DNA from: Hygrophila difformis
Taxonomy: Eukaryota > Streptophyta > Magnoliopsida > Lamiales > Acanthaceae
NCBI GenBank assembly: GCA_030278955.1
Contig: JAOANR010000012.1
Span: forward strand, 21,693,977 to 21,757,976
Direction: 5' to 3'
Length of the DNA: 64,000 nt
Within the stretch, counting starts at the first letter, position 1. The number at the start of each line of letters is the position of its first letter. The notes under the pieces were generated by a model. The model was not told the DNA's origin, ran no database searches, and saw only the letters and a list, made by a program, of their open reading frames with translations. Both the position numbers and the translations under genes were made by a program. Shown piece by piece: positions 34,629 through 45,430 of this stretch.

Positions 34629-35401
34629 ACTATGCTATCCCAATCTGATCAGAAGAATGTGCATTGATCAAGGTCTTGATATTGAAGAGTTTACAGGACA
34701 AACAACAGTGGTTTTGCCCCCCCCCCCCCCCATCCGAGTCCCGCATCTGCCAGGCCAAGCGAGAATTCAATATACACTTCCCCGAATGCCTGCCAATTCT
34801 GAGCTCCAATCATCCTACATATCCGGTGAGCAAGCACCATCAGTTCAAGAAGGAAAACAGTCAAACCTGGAGAGGGACCTTCCAGGGCTCGCACTGAAGT
34901 TCCACAATTTGAACAGCCCGAGGAAGTAGGTCACCAAGTTGAGGAAGAAAGGGACATCCCTGCTCCAACACCATTTCAACCTCCTCATCGAAGCCAAAGT
35001 GTGTCTCAATTCCCCGCTGATTCCCAGGTACTTGAATTAGTGAGCAAGATGAGCCAGTCTGTGCTTAATGGAATTAATTCCATGACTGATATAGTAATGC
35101 TTAGCCAAGAGGAACAACGAAAGAAACTGAGGAGGAACGCCAAGAGCGTATAAGAGAAAGGGAAGAGAGGAGAAAGGAGAAGTTGGAGAAGGAGAAAAAA
35201 GACGAAGAGTTCGGAAAGCTGATGTTCGAGAGAGAAGAGAGAATGCACAAGGAAAAGCAGGAAAGTGATGAGAGAAATAGAAAAATGGTAGAATCACTCT
35301 TCCAGAGCCAAAATCTGATACTGCAAGCTTTGCTTAAGAAGATTCCAGACGATGCCGGCCCCTTCAAGCAACCGGACGAGAAGAAAGATGGAGATTCATG
35401 A
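34629..35401 (+). pseudogene. 3' part of an Athila-like extra ORF (element E1)
   Basis: Coding-like sequence begins right at the C-prime insertion point. In one frame it reads about 100 residues (YPNLIRRMCIDQGLDIEEF, then a Pro run encoded by poly-C at 34718-34731). After frame changes it ends with a strongly charged coiled-coil tail at 35183-35401 (many Glu/Lys/Arg residues, then RNRKMVESLFQSQNLILQAL). An ORF between pol and the 3' LTR with a coiled-coil C-terminus fits the extra or envelope-like ORF of Athila elements (family inference from position and style). No membrane segment is visible. It is disabled by frameshifts, one of them probably at the poly-C run. It does not resemble the element A ORF. 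Confidence 0.5.
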
Positions 35402-37053
35402 TCTTATCTTTATGAGCTTACATTGTACACATCTTATAAGAGAATTCTTTTCATTTAGTGCAAGTTCAGAATCATTGCATATGAATCTCTTATAAATGAT
35501 GTAAATTACCCTCTTTCAAAAAGGAATTTCTGAGTTCCAATTTTCAAGAAAATATGCACTGACAGTCTAAGATGAATAAGTGACTGTCAGGTCAAAAATA
35601 GACTGTCGACATGCTTTGCATGTTGGCAGTGCCTCTTTACTGCTTTAGATTAAATAACCAGCAAAAAGCATGCATAAATCTGCACCTAAATTCACATGTT
35701 GAATTTAGGCTTATGATTAAATTTTCAAACTTTTAAATTGGGATAATATAATTGAAGACATGCATGAAATGAATTCCCAATGTTTTGAGCTATAAAAATT
35801 TAATGATATAATTATCTTGTTGGGTAATAAATCTGCAAGTTGGAAATTTTGATTGAATAAAGTGTTAGAACTAAGCTTAGATTAAATTTTAGAATATCGT
35901 ACGACATGAATGAACCCTTCCATGCAAGATTTGAGCCATGAGTCACCTTTACTCATTATTTCTTTGTTGTGTGAAAATCATTTTGATTAAATGAAACTAG
36001 AACTTGCAATTGGGACCGATTCAAGATCATGCCATATTCCCCAAATCGAGCATATGATCGAGGCACTTAGAAAACCCAATTTTTGGCCTTCGTTTGAAAT
36101 CCAAACCCAAAAATATTTTCCCTTTAGAATTAACCAATCTGAGCCTTTAAGCCTAATTTTTCTTGAAATCCACTATATTTTTCCTAGCCTTATAAAAGAC
36201 CAATATATTCAACCCAAGTGTGCAAGAATATAGTCTATCAAGGCATTACAATTTTTGATCATCAAGAATGTATTAATCGGTATTCAATAAACCGATTCAA
36301 AAAAAAAAGGGAAAAGAATAGAAAAATGTTGAGCTCTATTCAACACCAATAAATTTCAAATGACAAAGCAAATTAGACATAGTCTAATGTCATGCAATAG
36401 AAAAAGAAAAGATCTAATGTCATGCAATAGAAAAGAAAAGCAAAAGAAAAAGAAGTAGAATATTGATGATCATAAATTTTAAATAAATAATGCCATGTTA
36501 TGATGAAAAAAAATTCTTGCCACTTCTTAGCCCAATAAATTCCCTTTCTTACCAAATGTTACAACCATATGCCCCATTATAACCCTCGAGTAAGACCTCG
36601 AGATCTCGATTTGAGGAAATGAGCAGGTGGCGAGTTGGTCTGATTACAAGCTTATAGGATAATTTAATTAAATTTGATTATGAGCAATTATGATAAAACC
36701 CCAAATTTGAGAGTGAGTGAAATTTCCGATTCTCTTATATGTGAGGCTCTGTTTCTCTAATTATATTCATGTCATGCCTTAATTCTTTAGTTTAACCTTT
36801 GAGCTTCTCAAACATAATATTCATGAAGAATTGACAATATTGTTTGATTTGTAGGCTCGATTCAGTGAGCAAGTATCATTTCATTAAACATTGCAATCAA
36901 GGGAATTTAATACTTGTAGTTTTTTATTGTCTTATCCCAATCCAAAAAGAATGTGATTTATGAAGCCACGATAGTGAATTGAATATGCAGAGTCCGTGTT
37001 CTGAAGAACATTGACTCTGACTGCTCGGGGACGATCAGTATTAAATGTGAGGA
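35402..37053 (+). other. E1 3' untranslated region ending in polypurine tract
   Basis: A/T-rich, with no convincing ORF. A short direct repeat (TCTAATGTCATGCAATAG and a purine tail) is present twice at 36383-36440. The last 215 bp match 10543-10758 in reverse. The polypurine tract TAAATGTGAGGA is at 37042-37053. Confidence 0.65.
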
Positions 37054-37340
37054 TGTTGATAGTGGCCAAAATTGTCCATTACTTTCAATCCATTTCCGTG
37101 TCTGAAATGGGCATTTGATCGCATTCCGGTCTTATATTAAATAAGAAAATAGTTGAATTGAACTGATTTATGCATATTTGTAAAAATAATAAGCTGGTAT
37201 GAAAAACACAAAATATGTAATTTTATTACATTTTTGTATAGAAAAATCCAAAAACATGAGAAAAAGAAAAGAAAAGAAAAAAGAATGAAAAAGATGGAAA
37301 AAGAAAATGAAATTCCACAAATATGCACATTTTGAACTGT

Positions 37341-37706
37341 GTACGACGCTAGCCGTGTACGACGCTAAAGCATCACATCGTCCCCTGATGTCTAGCGTCG
37401 TGAGCCAAGAAAAGCAAGAGAGGACTCGAGAATGAAGGCCTACAACGTGAACCAAGCTTCACATCGTATGTAGGGTTCCACATTGTAAGTTCCATGTTCC
37501 ACGTCGTGGAGGCCAGAATAAAGATTACGACGCCAAGCAGGGTTCCACGTCGTCGGTCGTAGGTTTCATGTCCTAGGCTGCCAAGCTAGGGACATCAAGT
37601 GTTTTTCGAGCTGGAGACCTACGACGTGAGACGAGACTCACGTCGTACATCGAGGATGAGGTCGTCGTACATGTTCCACGTCGTCACTAAGGCGGTTCAC
37701 GTCGTC
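37341..37706 (+). repeat. TACGACG array in U3 of E1
   Basis: Motifs such as TACGACGCTA, CACGTCGT and TACGACGTGA lie in both orientations, directly upstream of the TATA box. They match 9984-10253 in E2. Confidence 0.8.
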
Positions 37707-37733
37707 AAAAGCCCATGGGCCTAGGGTTTTGTG

Positions 37734-37747
37734 CCTATAAATAGGGC
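37734..37747 (+). promoter_or_regulatory. TATA box of E1 LTR
   Basis: CCTATAAATAGGGC follows the GCCCATGGGCCTAGGG block. Transcription would start about 30 bp downstream. The conserved counterpart is at 9917-9927. Confidence 0.7.
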
Positions 37748-38361
37748 ATGATCCCAAGGTATCCGCAGTAGAAATCTCACACTTGAAGGTATACTTTGGA
37801 GCTGATTCACGTAGGTAGCTTAGATAGGTTTATTTTTTTGTATTATTTAAATTATGTCCATAGTTTAGTTTTAATTCTTGTTAGTTAATTTGATGTTATT
37901 CTAGAATTAGTGTTAGATAGCCATTTTTATTAATTTTCAGTTTGCTCTGAACTGTTGGTTTTTGGTTTGAAATACCCATTAATGGTATCATCAAACCCGT
38001 TTATAAGAAAATGAGATTCAATCTTCATTATCACATCCCGAAAACATGAAATGGATATTCTAATCCATGGATTTTACATGCCTTATTTTCTTTTGGACCA
38101 TTTGTTCTTTATTTGCTCTTATTTTACTTTTGCTCCACGTTATGTATGTTCAAATGTATGAAAATGCATTTAGAAGCATTAATATAGGCTGTGGGTTCGA
38201 TTTATGCTTGCTGATTAGTCTAGATTTCTCTTTATTTTTGTTTTATAGCTTAGATTCCTTTTTGTCTTGTTCATTTTTGCGTAGTTGAACCATTAAGCCT
38301 AGAAAATGTTAAAAATTGCATAATCTGCATTTTCATCATCATTATTGCATTCTGGAAATAT

Positions 38362-38807
38362 TACGACGACAACCGCCCTACGACGCCAACCACGTTGGGG
38401 TCGTAGGGCAGGTTTGGCGTCGTAAGTGTTTTCTGGCCAAAAATTGTTTCACATCGTGCATGTTCACGTCGTAACCCCACGGGTCACGACGTAATCCCCA
38501 TGATTCACGACGTGAAGCCCCAAAATTTTGCATGATATTTTTCTAAGTAATTTACGACGTGAAACTCACGACGTGATCCTAGGATCACGTCGTAATTTAA
38601 TGTTTCACATCGTACCCCCCCCCCCCCCCAATTTTCAAGAAAATCTCTAAGACATTTACGACGCCAAATGGACGATGTGATCCCATGGATCACGTCGTAT
38701 TTTCATGTTAGCGTCGTAAATGTCCCCCATCTTATTTCTAAACCTGTACGACGCTAAACCTACGACGTGATCCTAGGATCACGTCGTAATTTTAGTTTAG
38801 CGCCGTA
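38362..38807 (+). repeat. TACGACG array with 26 bp palindromes, downstream half of E1
   Basis: Two perfect 26 bp palindromes lie at 38568-38593 and 38762-38787 (half ACGACGTGATCCT). The second is extended to 28 bp by flanking T and A. A variant with a CCATGG-type centre lies near 38670-38697. A poly-C run sits at about 38617-38630. Confidence 0.85.
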
Positions 38808-40123
38808 CTCTGCCAATTTTCATCCAAAAATTCCAAATATTTTACTTCTAACCCACCACTATGTTGCATCCCTCACGTCCTAATCCCACGGATTAAGACG
38901 TAATATCCTCTTGCAACATAAGGCGTGATGCTTCCGAAATTTTCATTCTCCATTTTCACACTTAATTAATTAGATTGTATCAATAATTAAAGATCAAAAT
39001 TAGCAATGATTAAGATAGATGATTAATTGGTGTAGGAAATTTTGTTCAATTCGTCATTAAAAAATTATTTTACAAAATGAATTCATTTAATCTAAGTAAA
39101 TAATCCGGACTGTAATTAATTATGGAATGAGAGATTATTTAGATTAATGAATAATTATGGGTCCAAATCCATAACCTTGCATGAGAAACCAATGTCTCTC
39201 ATACAGGATGATTTTTCTTACTCTTTTCTTTTCTTTTATTTTATTTCAATTAATTTTAGTCTTTGTCCGTATTGTGTGAAATGAGTAGTAAAAAAATATA
39301 TACAGAATAATGTTGGCGAACAGTCCCTTTACAGGAAAATGAAGTAGCCCGTAGTCTGTGTATTAATTACGATTTGTTATTTTGCATGTTTTGGATAGTG
39401 ATTGACGAGGTCAGGCGAACGGTCCTTTTACCAGGAAATGAAGTAGCCACTCAGTCAGTTCCTATCTAAATACAGTTTTATTTTTTTATTTCATTTTCAA
39501 ATCCAAATCTCAAAGCTGTGCCAACACTGGATGACATAGGTCTATGTCATCTGGCAATTAAGACAGTAAGAGAGCATGTAGGTTTTCATCTCACTTCACA
39601 GATAGTAAAGGTCTGAATGACAGCGACCACTGTTACTTTTGATCGATCTGCTGTCAAAAATCACCCCATCTGAATGGTAAAGGACTGGACCACAGATAAC
39701 TGCAGTCCAGCTACCTTATGTGTTCCAAATTCTGTCTAGACCCGCCTTATATTTTGGGTCAGTTTAATTTTACACTTCTCATATAAACTTATGCATGATA
39801 TTATTATGTAAATATTGTGGTCTAATTATTTTGGGATCCTTCCTTGGACATAGAAGTCGTGATTTTTAAATTAGATATTTCATAATAAACTCTCAATAAT
39901 AATTCATTTATAAAATTCAGATTTGAGTAAGGGATAAATTCTACAGTTATGATTAACTCATATTCGACTGGGGATTGATTTTGGGAAAGTAGAAGCAGAA
40001 TCAGCGATTAGGTCTCACCTAGATTGAAAGGATCTGTGCTTTATTGAGAGTCTAGTACCTGATAGGGAATGATTTTCAAAGATTTATTATTTTACAGAAT
40101 TGTTGTGTGTTGGAAATCTTATA

Positions 40124-40460
40124 CTCCCTCCGTCCCATTAATTCTGTCCCACTTTCCTTTTTCGTCTGTCCCATACAATTGTCACATTTCCCATTTAGGA
40201 AATAAATATATACTTTAATTACCAAACTCTCTCTCACCACATCACATCAATAAATAAATATATTAAAATTTAACACACACAACTATCACATCACACATAA
40301 ATAAATCAATTAAAATTCAACTTCATTACAATCACATCACACAAATTCTTAATTTACCCTCAATTTAAACATTAATCTACCTCTACATTAAATACTAACT
40401 ATCCCCACATAAAAAATCATGCCCAAAAGTTTTGGGACACTATTAGTGGGACGGAGGGAG
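40124..40460. mobile_element. Stowaway-type MITE (337 bp)
   Basis: Terminal inverted repeats CTCCCTCCGTCCC and GGGACGGAGGGAG are flanked by TA on both sides (40122-40123, 40461-40462). The ends and TA target are those of Stowaway MITEs of the Tc1/mariner superfamily. There is no coding capacity. The inverted LTR E2 has no insertion at the matching site (near 7430-7450), so it moved in after the two LTRs separated. Confidence 0.9.
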
Positions 40461-41742
40461 TATTAGTTATTGCACTAAATCAAAGTCCACTTGGATTCAG
40501 ATGAAGTGTGATAAATAATACTAGAGGAACAATACATAGGCCTTGGTTATTTTCTAAGACAAGGTCGAGTATTCTTTCAACTGCTATCCTCTTCTGCCAA
40601 AGCCTAATTTTGAGTCATGAGTGAGTGCATCCGGAACAAACTAATTTATTACTTTGTTTCATTAGTTTGTATCTCATAACCACCTGAGAGTAGGTAAACA
40701 TTGCGAGCGGTTTACTGATGTCCGGGAATTCTTGATCTGCATCCGGTCATTAAGACTGGGGGCTCTCATTTACTGCCAGTATGATGCTTTTAAAACCTCC
40801 GAGTGATAGGATTTTAAATACTTTCTTTACCGCTTTCTTTTAAATGCTTTTATAGAGGTCACTCGGATGTATTGAGAGAACTTCTAGCTGCTACTAGGAA
40901 TGGGAGCTATGGAATAGTTCAGGGCATAATTTAAATCTTTGGGTGCGACCAGGGGAATGGTAGGAGTACTTGACATTTCAACTAATGATCTGTCAGGTGT
41001 TGCTTATCCACCGCAGATAAATAACATACCCTGGCCGGGGCAGTTATACATCTGTGGTATCTTAGAAAGTGCTGCCTTACGTGCATGTAAATCCTTGCTG
41101 TGAGTACCTGTCTGCTAAAGGGAAACTAGTATAGGAAGCATGAGAGTTAGTTAACTGAACGAATTATCCCAAACAAAGAACTGTGTAATAAAATGGAAGT
41201 TTAGTTATTGTCTTATTTGAATCTTGTCCAATCTTTATTATTTTCTCCCTGTCCTTTTCTGTCTCGTTTTAAATCCGCTTTCATAGATTAATTCTGATAG
41301 CACAGTTTAATCTTACCTGCTTTCTTAGATTAATACTTGCTGCCTTATTAGACTAGATTTAATTGCTTTCTAGAATAATTTTAATTTGCTTTGTAGAATA
41401 ATTTATCTGTTTTTATAACTTAGTTTACATTCTGTCAAATAGATGATAGTAAAAACCAACTTTGAATTGAGTAACCGAGTAGAAAATCTTATAAAATGGT
41501 GTGGGACCTGCTTCTATCGCACATCCTCCAGTGAACGATCCGGACTTACTATATATATTGCAATTTTTGACACCGAGCGCTTTCGGCCCACAGTTTCTCA
41601 CACGAGTAATAAAAATGTGACAACCTATAAACATATCCCTAATGCCAACTCCATCATCATAAATTGGTATCATGAAATAAATTAACCGGGAACTATTATC
41701 TTTCAAAAATACTCGTGTAGTGGGAAATTGTCAAAAGTTTCA

Positions 41743-42088
41743 ATAACCACTGAATGTGTGTTAAGCAGCATGTAAGGAACCAATTACAACACTTCAATTA
41801 TGTTATACAAGCACAGGCTTTTTTTATATACGGAGCACTGAAATGTTGTTATAATACATTCACGAAAATGTAGGTATCCAAGCTATGATGGAATTTTTGT
41901 ATACAATATTGAAGTATGTTTAAACCAGCATGTATTTATAGTGTGTTAGCACACTTGACCGTCAAAATAGCAGAGGTTGATCGAGCACAAATGACCACTG
42001 GAGGAAGCAGGATCTAAAAGCAAAGGATACCACGCAACATGTGAGAAGGTGGATCTAATCACCGAATGGGTGTTAAATAGCATGAAGT
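41743..42088. other. Unassigned DNA flanking E1, with imperfect direct repeat
   Basis: No ORF and no match to the other elements here. A block of about 70 bp at 41745-41812 recurs with changes at 42055-42093 and, beyond B, 53576-53605 (shared pieces TTACAACAC, ATACAAGCA and GTGTTAA). With B removed, the repeat distance is about 310 bp. Confidence 0.45.
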
Positions 42089-42752
42089 GAACATGTAATA
42101 CCCGTAAATTTTAGAATATAAAAATAGGAATTAATCCAATAGGAGAGAAGGTTTCGTTTCCGAGAACCCGTAGACAAGGAAATGCACGGAAGTCAAAGGA
42201 CGACGAATTAGAACCCGACGGACCAAAACCGACGGTCTTAGGATTTCAAGCATGTAATCGAATTAAGACGGAATAAATTTATGATGAGAAGCATAATCCG
42301 GAAATGACCCGGAAAAATCGAGCACGAAAACGGGGAAGGATAGAAGTCCGAAAGAGAGGAGAAAAGACCCGACGGATCGGATCGCACGGACCCGCCCGGA
42401 CCGCAGTCCAGGCGAGTCTCGCGCGCTGGCCGGGCGGGGTTTGGCTAAAAGGCGCGCCAACCCCGCGTGGCCCTACAGGTTTTGGCAACTTGCGCGTTTT
42501 CGGCGATTTCTTACCATAATTCGACCTCCCGACTTTGGAAACCAGATTTTGGCCGAAGGGGGAAGCATTTAGGCGACCTAGGGCAGCCTCTCCACCATTT
42601 TCATCAGTCACCATTCACTCTCAAACTCTCTCAACTCTCTCCAAAGCCAAAACACTTTCCGGCGATTTCCCGACGACTTTCCGACCACTTCCCGGCGACG
42701 AGAACCGACGGAGGAGGCGTTGAATACAAGATTCCTAGTGTTCTAATCTGTG

Positions 42753-44255
42753 GTAAGTCGTTCACAGATTTCTATTTAAGTTTTTGAACCCGAAAACTTG
42801 ATCTAACATTGGATTTCTTCGTCCGATTCGAAATCGTGGCCAAAGTCGGAAGCTTGACGTTGAGGAGATCCGTTCGTAGGATTTTGGACGAGCCAGCGAC
42901 CTTAGGACGACCCAAAACTCTCTATCACTGTAAGTTGAGCCTTCCATATCAATACGGGTGATTTCGGGGCGTCCGGTATAGGCGAAATGTAACGAAACAT
43001 AAAAATCGAACTTAAAAACCCCATCTTGCGCAGTTTATGTAATCGGCCTAAAACTCATATTTCGAGGATTCAATCCGAGAAACTCAAAACTAGACTTTTA
43101 ATCCTAACACATAAATCTAGGTTGTGTAAAAATTTCAGACATTTTCGTTAACGTTTGCTATTTTAAATCGCATCGAAAAGAAACTGTTTTGACAAAACGT
43201 GTTGAAATCTGCCTATGAACATGTTCGAACTTTGTGAATTTATTTCTATATTTTCTAGTCCGATTTGATCTTTACAATCTAAATGAAAGTTGTAGATAAT
43301 CATGTCTAGTATGTGCATATTAAATTTCAGAATTTTTGGAGTCCATTTGATATGTTAAAAAGTCGAAATTTTGAACTGTGTCAAACCTGAGTTCGGACAG
43401 ATTTCTGATTGCATAGTAAAATCGATTTTTGACATGTTTCCTCAACTTATTTCGGAAAAGTTAAAACACGAAAGTTGTTCGTTAGGGTGTTTTGCATAAA
43501 GTGTGAAGATTTCAGATTTTTCGGACTTAAAACGGATTTTTAAATTGAAAAGGCGCAAACTGTGACGCCAAGATACTTTTAAATCGAAGGATTTTGAAAT
43601 TTCGAAACGAACGATCAAAGATTTGAAATACGATACATCTACACTTTTGAAAAACCCCGATACATTAAATCTAAACGATACATGAGATACTTGGTGGAGG
43701 GTGAGTGCTCTGCAGGGTGCCCCTCTAGCCTTTCTCTTCGGGCCTATAATGGACGAGAGAATTTGATGAGATATTACGCCAATCGGCGGGAGATACATGG
43801 CCTACTCTCTCGGGTTGTCCGTATGGATTTCTCGAGGCTCCGGAGTGTTACTGGGTATGGCAGATACGGCTGCGGCCGCCGGATCACCGGCTATACAAGA
43901 TACTTACGACACGGCTGCGGCCGCCGGATCACCGGCTATACAAAACACTGAGAAATGGTTACGTAACGGGGAAATAAAAGATTTAATATTTTTAAGTATT
44001 TATTTATTTTTGCATGTCTTTAAATTATGCATTTAAATTATGTCTTTAAATTTCATGGCATGACTAAATTATTATTGTGGATTAGATGCATGTTTAAATA
44101 CACAATTAAAATTATTATTTCCTTTAAATTTTGTGAAATGCATGTTAGGAGTGAAATTTTAAATTATCTAATTAAATCCCTTTATTGCTATGTTAGGATC
44201 GACTTACTCAGTATTTTATATACTGATAAAATTGTTGTTTTCTCTTTTCTTTCAG
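42753..44255 (+). other. Predicted LTR-resident leader intron of B
   Basis: 1503 bp with a GTAAGT donor and a pyrimidine-rich CTTTTCTTTCAG acceptor. Segments with the same signals and similar length occur at 57571-59089 (C), 32382-33879 (C-prime, minus), 12977-14719, 18045-19787 and 23110-24844 (D, minus) and 51742-53243 (B 3' LTR). Splicing would shorten the RNA leader without touching the primer site. Confidence 0.45.
43699..43946 (+). promoter_or_regulatory. Conserved LTR block with duplicated GC hairpin
   Basis: Begins GTGAGTGCTCTGCAGGGTGC and includes CGAGGCTCCGGAGTG and TGCGGCCGCC. The hairpin GCCGG-ATCA-CCGGC occurs twice (43878-43891 and 43923-43936) in a 45 bp tandem duplication. 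The same block is in C (58535-58745) and C-prime (11104-11330, 32715-32930), in LTRs that are otherwise poorly similar. Confidence 0.7.
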
Positions 44256-44585
44256 AGTACGGAGATAATGCATAGCATGTGCATTGGGGGATGGATTTAT
44301 TAAACATTGTTTATTTGCTTTTTACGATACTTGCATAACGGGCATGTAAATCCCGAGTTTTGGCCATGTCGGCCCATTTTACATTTTTCCGCTGCGATAC
44401 ATTATTACTACTATATGTGTGGATGGTACTTATTATTTTTACATAGATTCCGGACTTGATTTTAAATCTTTTTGCAATACCTATAGCCTTGCATCTCTTT
44501 GGCAAGCTCGGAGAATCCGTGTCCTGCTAGAGAGATGTGGCGGTGACATCCCGGCCTGGGTTATCAAATCCGGGGTGTTACAAGT

Positions 44586-44597
44586 TGGTATCAGAGC
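44586..44597 (+). promoter_or_regulatory. Primer binding site of B
   Basis: TGGTATCAGAGC, three bases after the LTR end. It is the common plant site complementary to the 3' end of initiator tRNA-Met. Confidence 0.9.
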
Positions 44598-45040
44598 CCG
44601 GAATATTTTGAAGCTACTACTATTTTTATTTTAAAATATTTTGAACTAAGTATTATTTTTAAATTTATTATTATCATTATTATTTTTAAGACTACTAGTA
44701 TTATTATTTTAGCCCAAAATTTGAGCCCAAAAATTTTCTTACCCAAGTAGTATAATATTTTGAGCCCAAAGGGGGTTAAATTATTTTGACCCAATATTTA
44801 TAATTATTTATTTTAAGCCCAACCATTTCGACCCAATACCCATGTTTTTACTTTTAAAGTCCAAATTATTATTTTGGCCCAATATAGGCCCAACTTTTTT
44901 TATCCATGATTAAATTTAAAAATACACTAAGATTAATTTTTGGGGGGATTGCATGTGCATATTCATGTAGATTTAAATTCCTGCATATCATGACTTATAT
45001 TCGAAACATACTCTAACTCTAACCTCCTTGTTGACACTAG
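44598..45040 (+). other. B leader with GCCCAA tract
   Basis: Between 44710 and 44905 about ten GCCCAA, ACCCAA or GGCCCAAT motifs are separated by A/T runs. The pattern matches the leaders of C-prime and D. No ORF. Confidence 0.6.
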
Positions 45041-45430
45041 ATGGCCGAACCCAACATGAACATGGTCAACTTGATGGTGAAACTGACTAACGCATATTTA
45101 GAGTCCCAACAACATGTCAACTATTTCAAGACTCGAGTAGGACAACTAGAGGGCCAAGTGGCCCATCTGGGGCATCTTAGGGAGACCGATCATCATAACA
45201 TAACCCAGCTGCAAAATCAAGTCGCCGAACTCCAAGCCCAAATGGCCCAACTCCAAGACAAGGGTGATGACTTGGAGGAACAAATAGGGAACGTAGCCTG
45301 GGAGTTGACTACCTTGGCCAATGAGATTGACGGGGGGGTCCTTCAGAACCCGGGACCTCACCCTAATGCTGCAGCACCGATTGACGTATCCAGCGACGAG
45401 GACGATCCCATCGAGGATGTACCTGCCTAG
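45041..45430 (+). CDS. Small coiled-coil protein before gag, B (129 aa)
   Basis: An open frame from an ATG in the context CTAGATGGC. The N-terminus is Met/Asn-rich, then a heptad-rich helix of about 90 residues with LRETDHHNITQLQNQVAEL (the same block as in the other two copies) and an extended LQAQMAQLQDKGDDLEEQI segment. The tail is acidic, with the local motif DVSSDEDDPIEDVP. There is no known catalytic motif or membrane segment. It is longer than the C and C-prime versions and only partly alike in sequence, yet keeps the same plan and place. Presence in three separate families argues that it does something for the element. Function unknown. Confidence 0.75.
   Translation: MAEPNMNMVNLMVKLTNAYLESQQHVNYFKTRVGQLEGQVAHLGHLRETDHHNITQLQNQVAELQAQMAQLQDKGDDLEEQIGNVAWELTTLANEIDGGVLQNPGPHPNAAAPIDVSSDEDDPIEDVPA

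Larger units (their letters stand above)
37054..41742 (+). mobile_element. E1: 4.7 kb Athila-type LTR, plus strand
   Basis: Starts TGTTGATAG after a polypurine tract and ends AAAGTTTCA. Without the MITE it is about 4.35 kb, close to E2 (4.44 kb). TATA box at 37734. TACGACG arrays lie on both sides of the TATA box. The 41425-41706 minus-strand ORF in its last 300 bp is broken in E2 and is not taken as a gene. Confidence 0.85.
42094..44582 (+). mobile_element. B 5' LTR (2489 bp)
   Basis: TGTAATACCCG to GGGGTGTTACA. A GC-rich U3 block lies at about 42375-42475 (ACCCGCCCGGACCG, GGCGCGCC). Intron-like segment 42753-44255: donor CTGTG/GTAAGT, acceptor TCTTTTCTTTCAG. Conserved hairpin block at 43699-43946. 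No clear TATA box was found. Confidence 0.95.

Noticed and set aside
34718..34731. Poly-C run as a programmed frameshift site
   Set aside because: The surrounding ORF is decayed, and homopolymer length is prone to both mutation and sequencing error. The same holds for poly-C near 38617-38630.
41425..41706. 93-codon minus-strand ORF at the end of E1, in apparent continuity with the element A ORF at 6105
   Set aside because: It lies in the last 300 bp of the LTR. The E2 copy of the same sequence has several stops and frame breaks, and the apparent continuity comes from E2 having inserted in the ORF.
6105..41742. A giant foldback or terminal-inverted-repeat transposon with 4.4 kb arms
   Set aside because: The arms have TG/CA ends, polypurine tracts on their inner sides and TATA boxes, as LTRs do. 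They are two 3' LTRs in opposite orientation.
42279..42614. ORFs inside B LTRs, repeated at 51268-51603 and 62438-62815
   Set aside because: Repetition reflects LTR copies. They have compositionally biased Arg/Pro-rich translations and no known domain.
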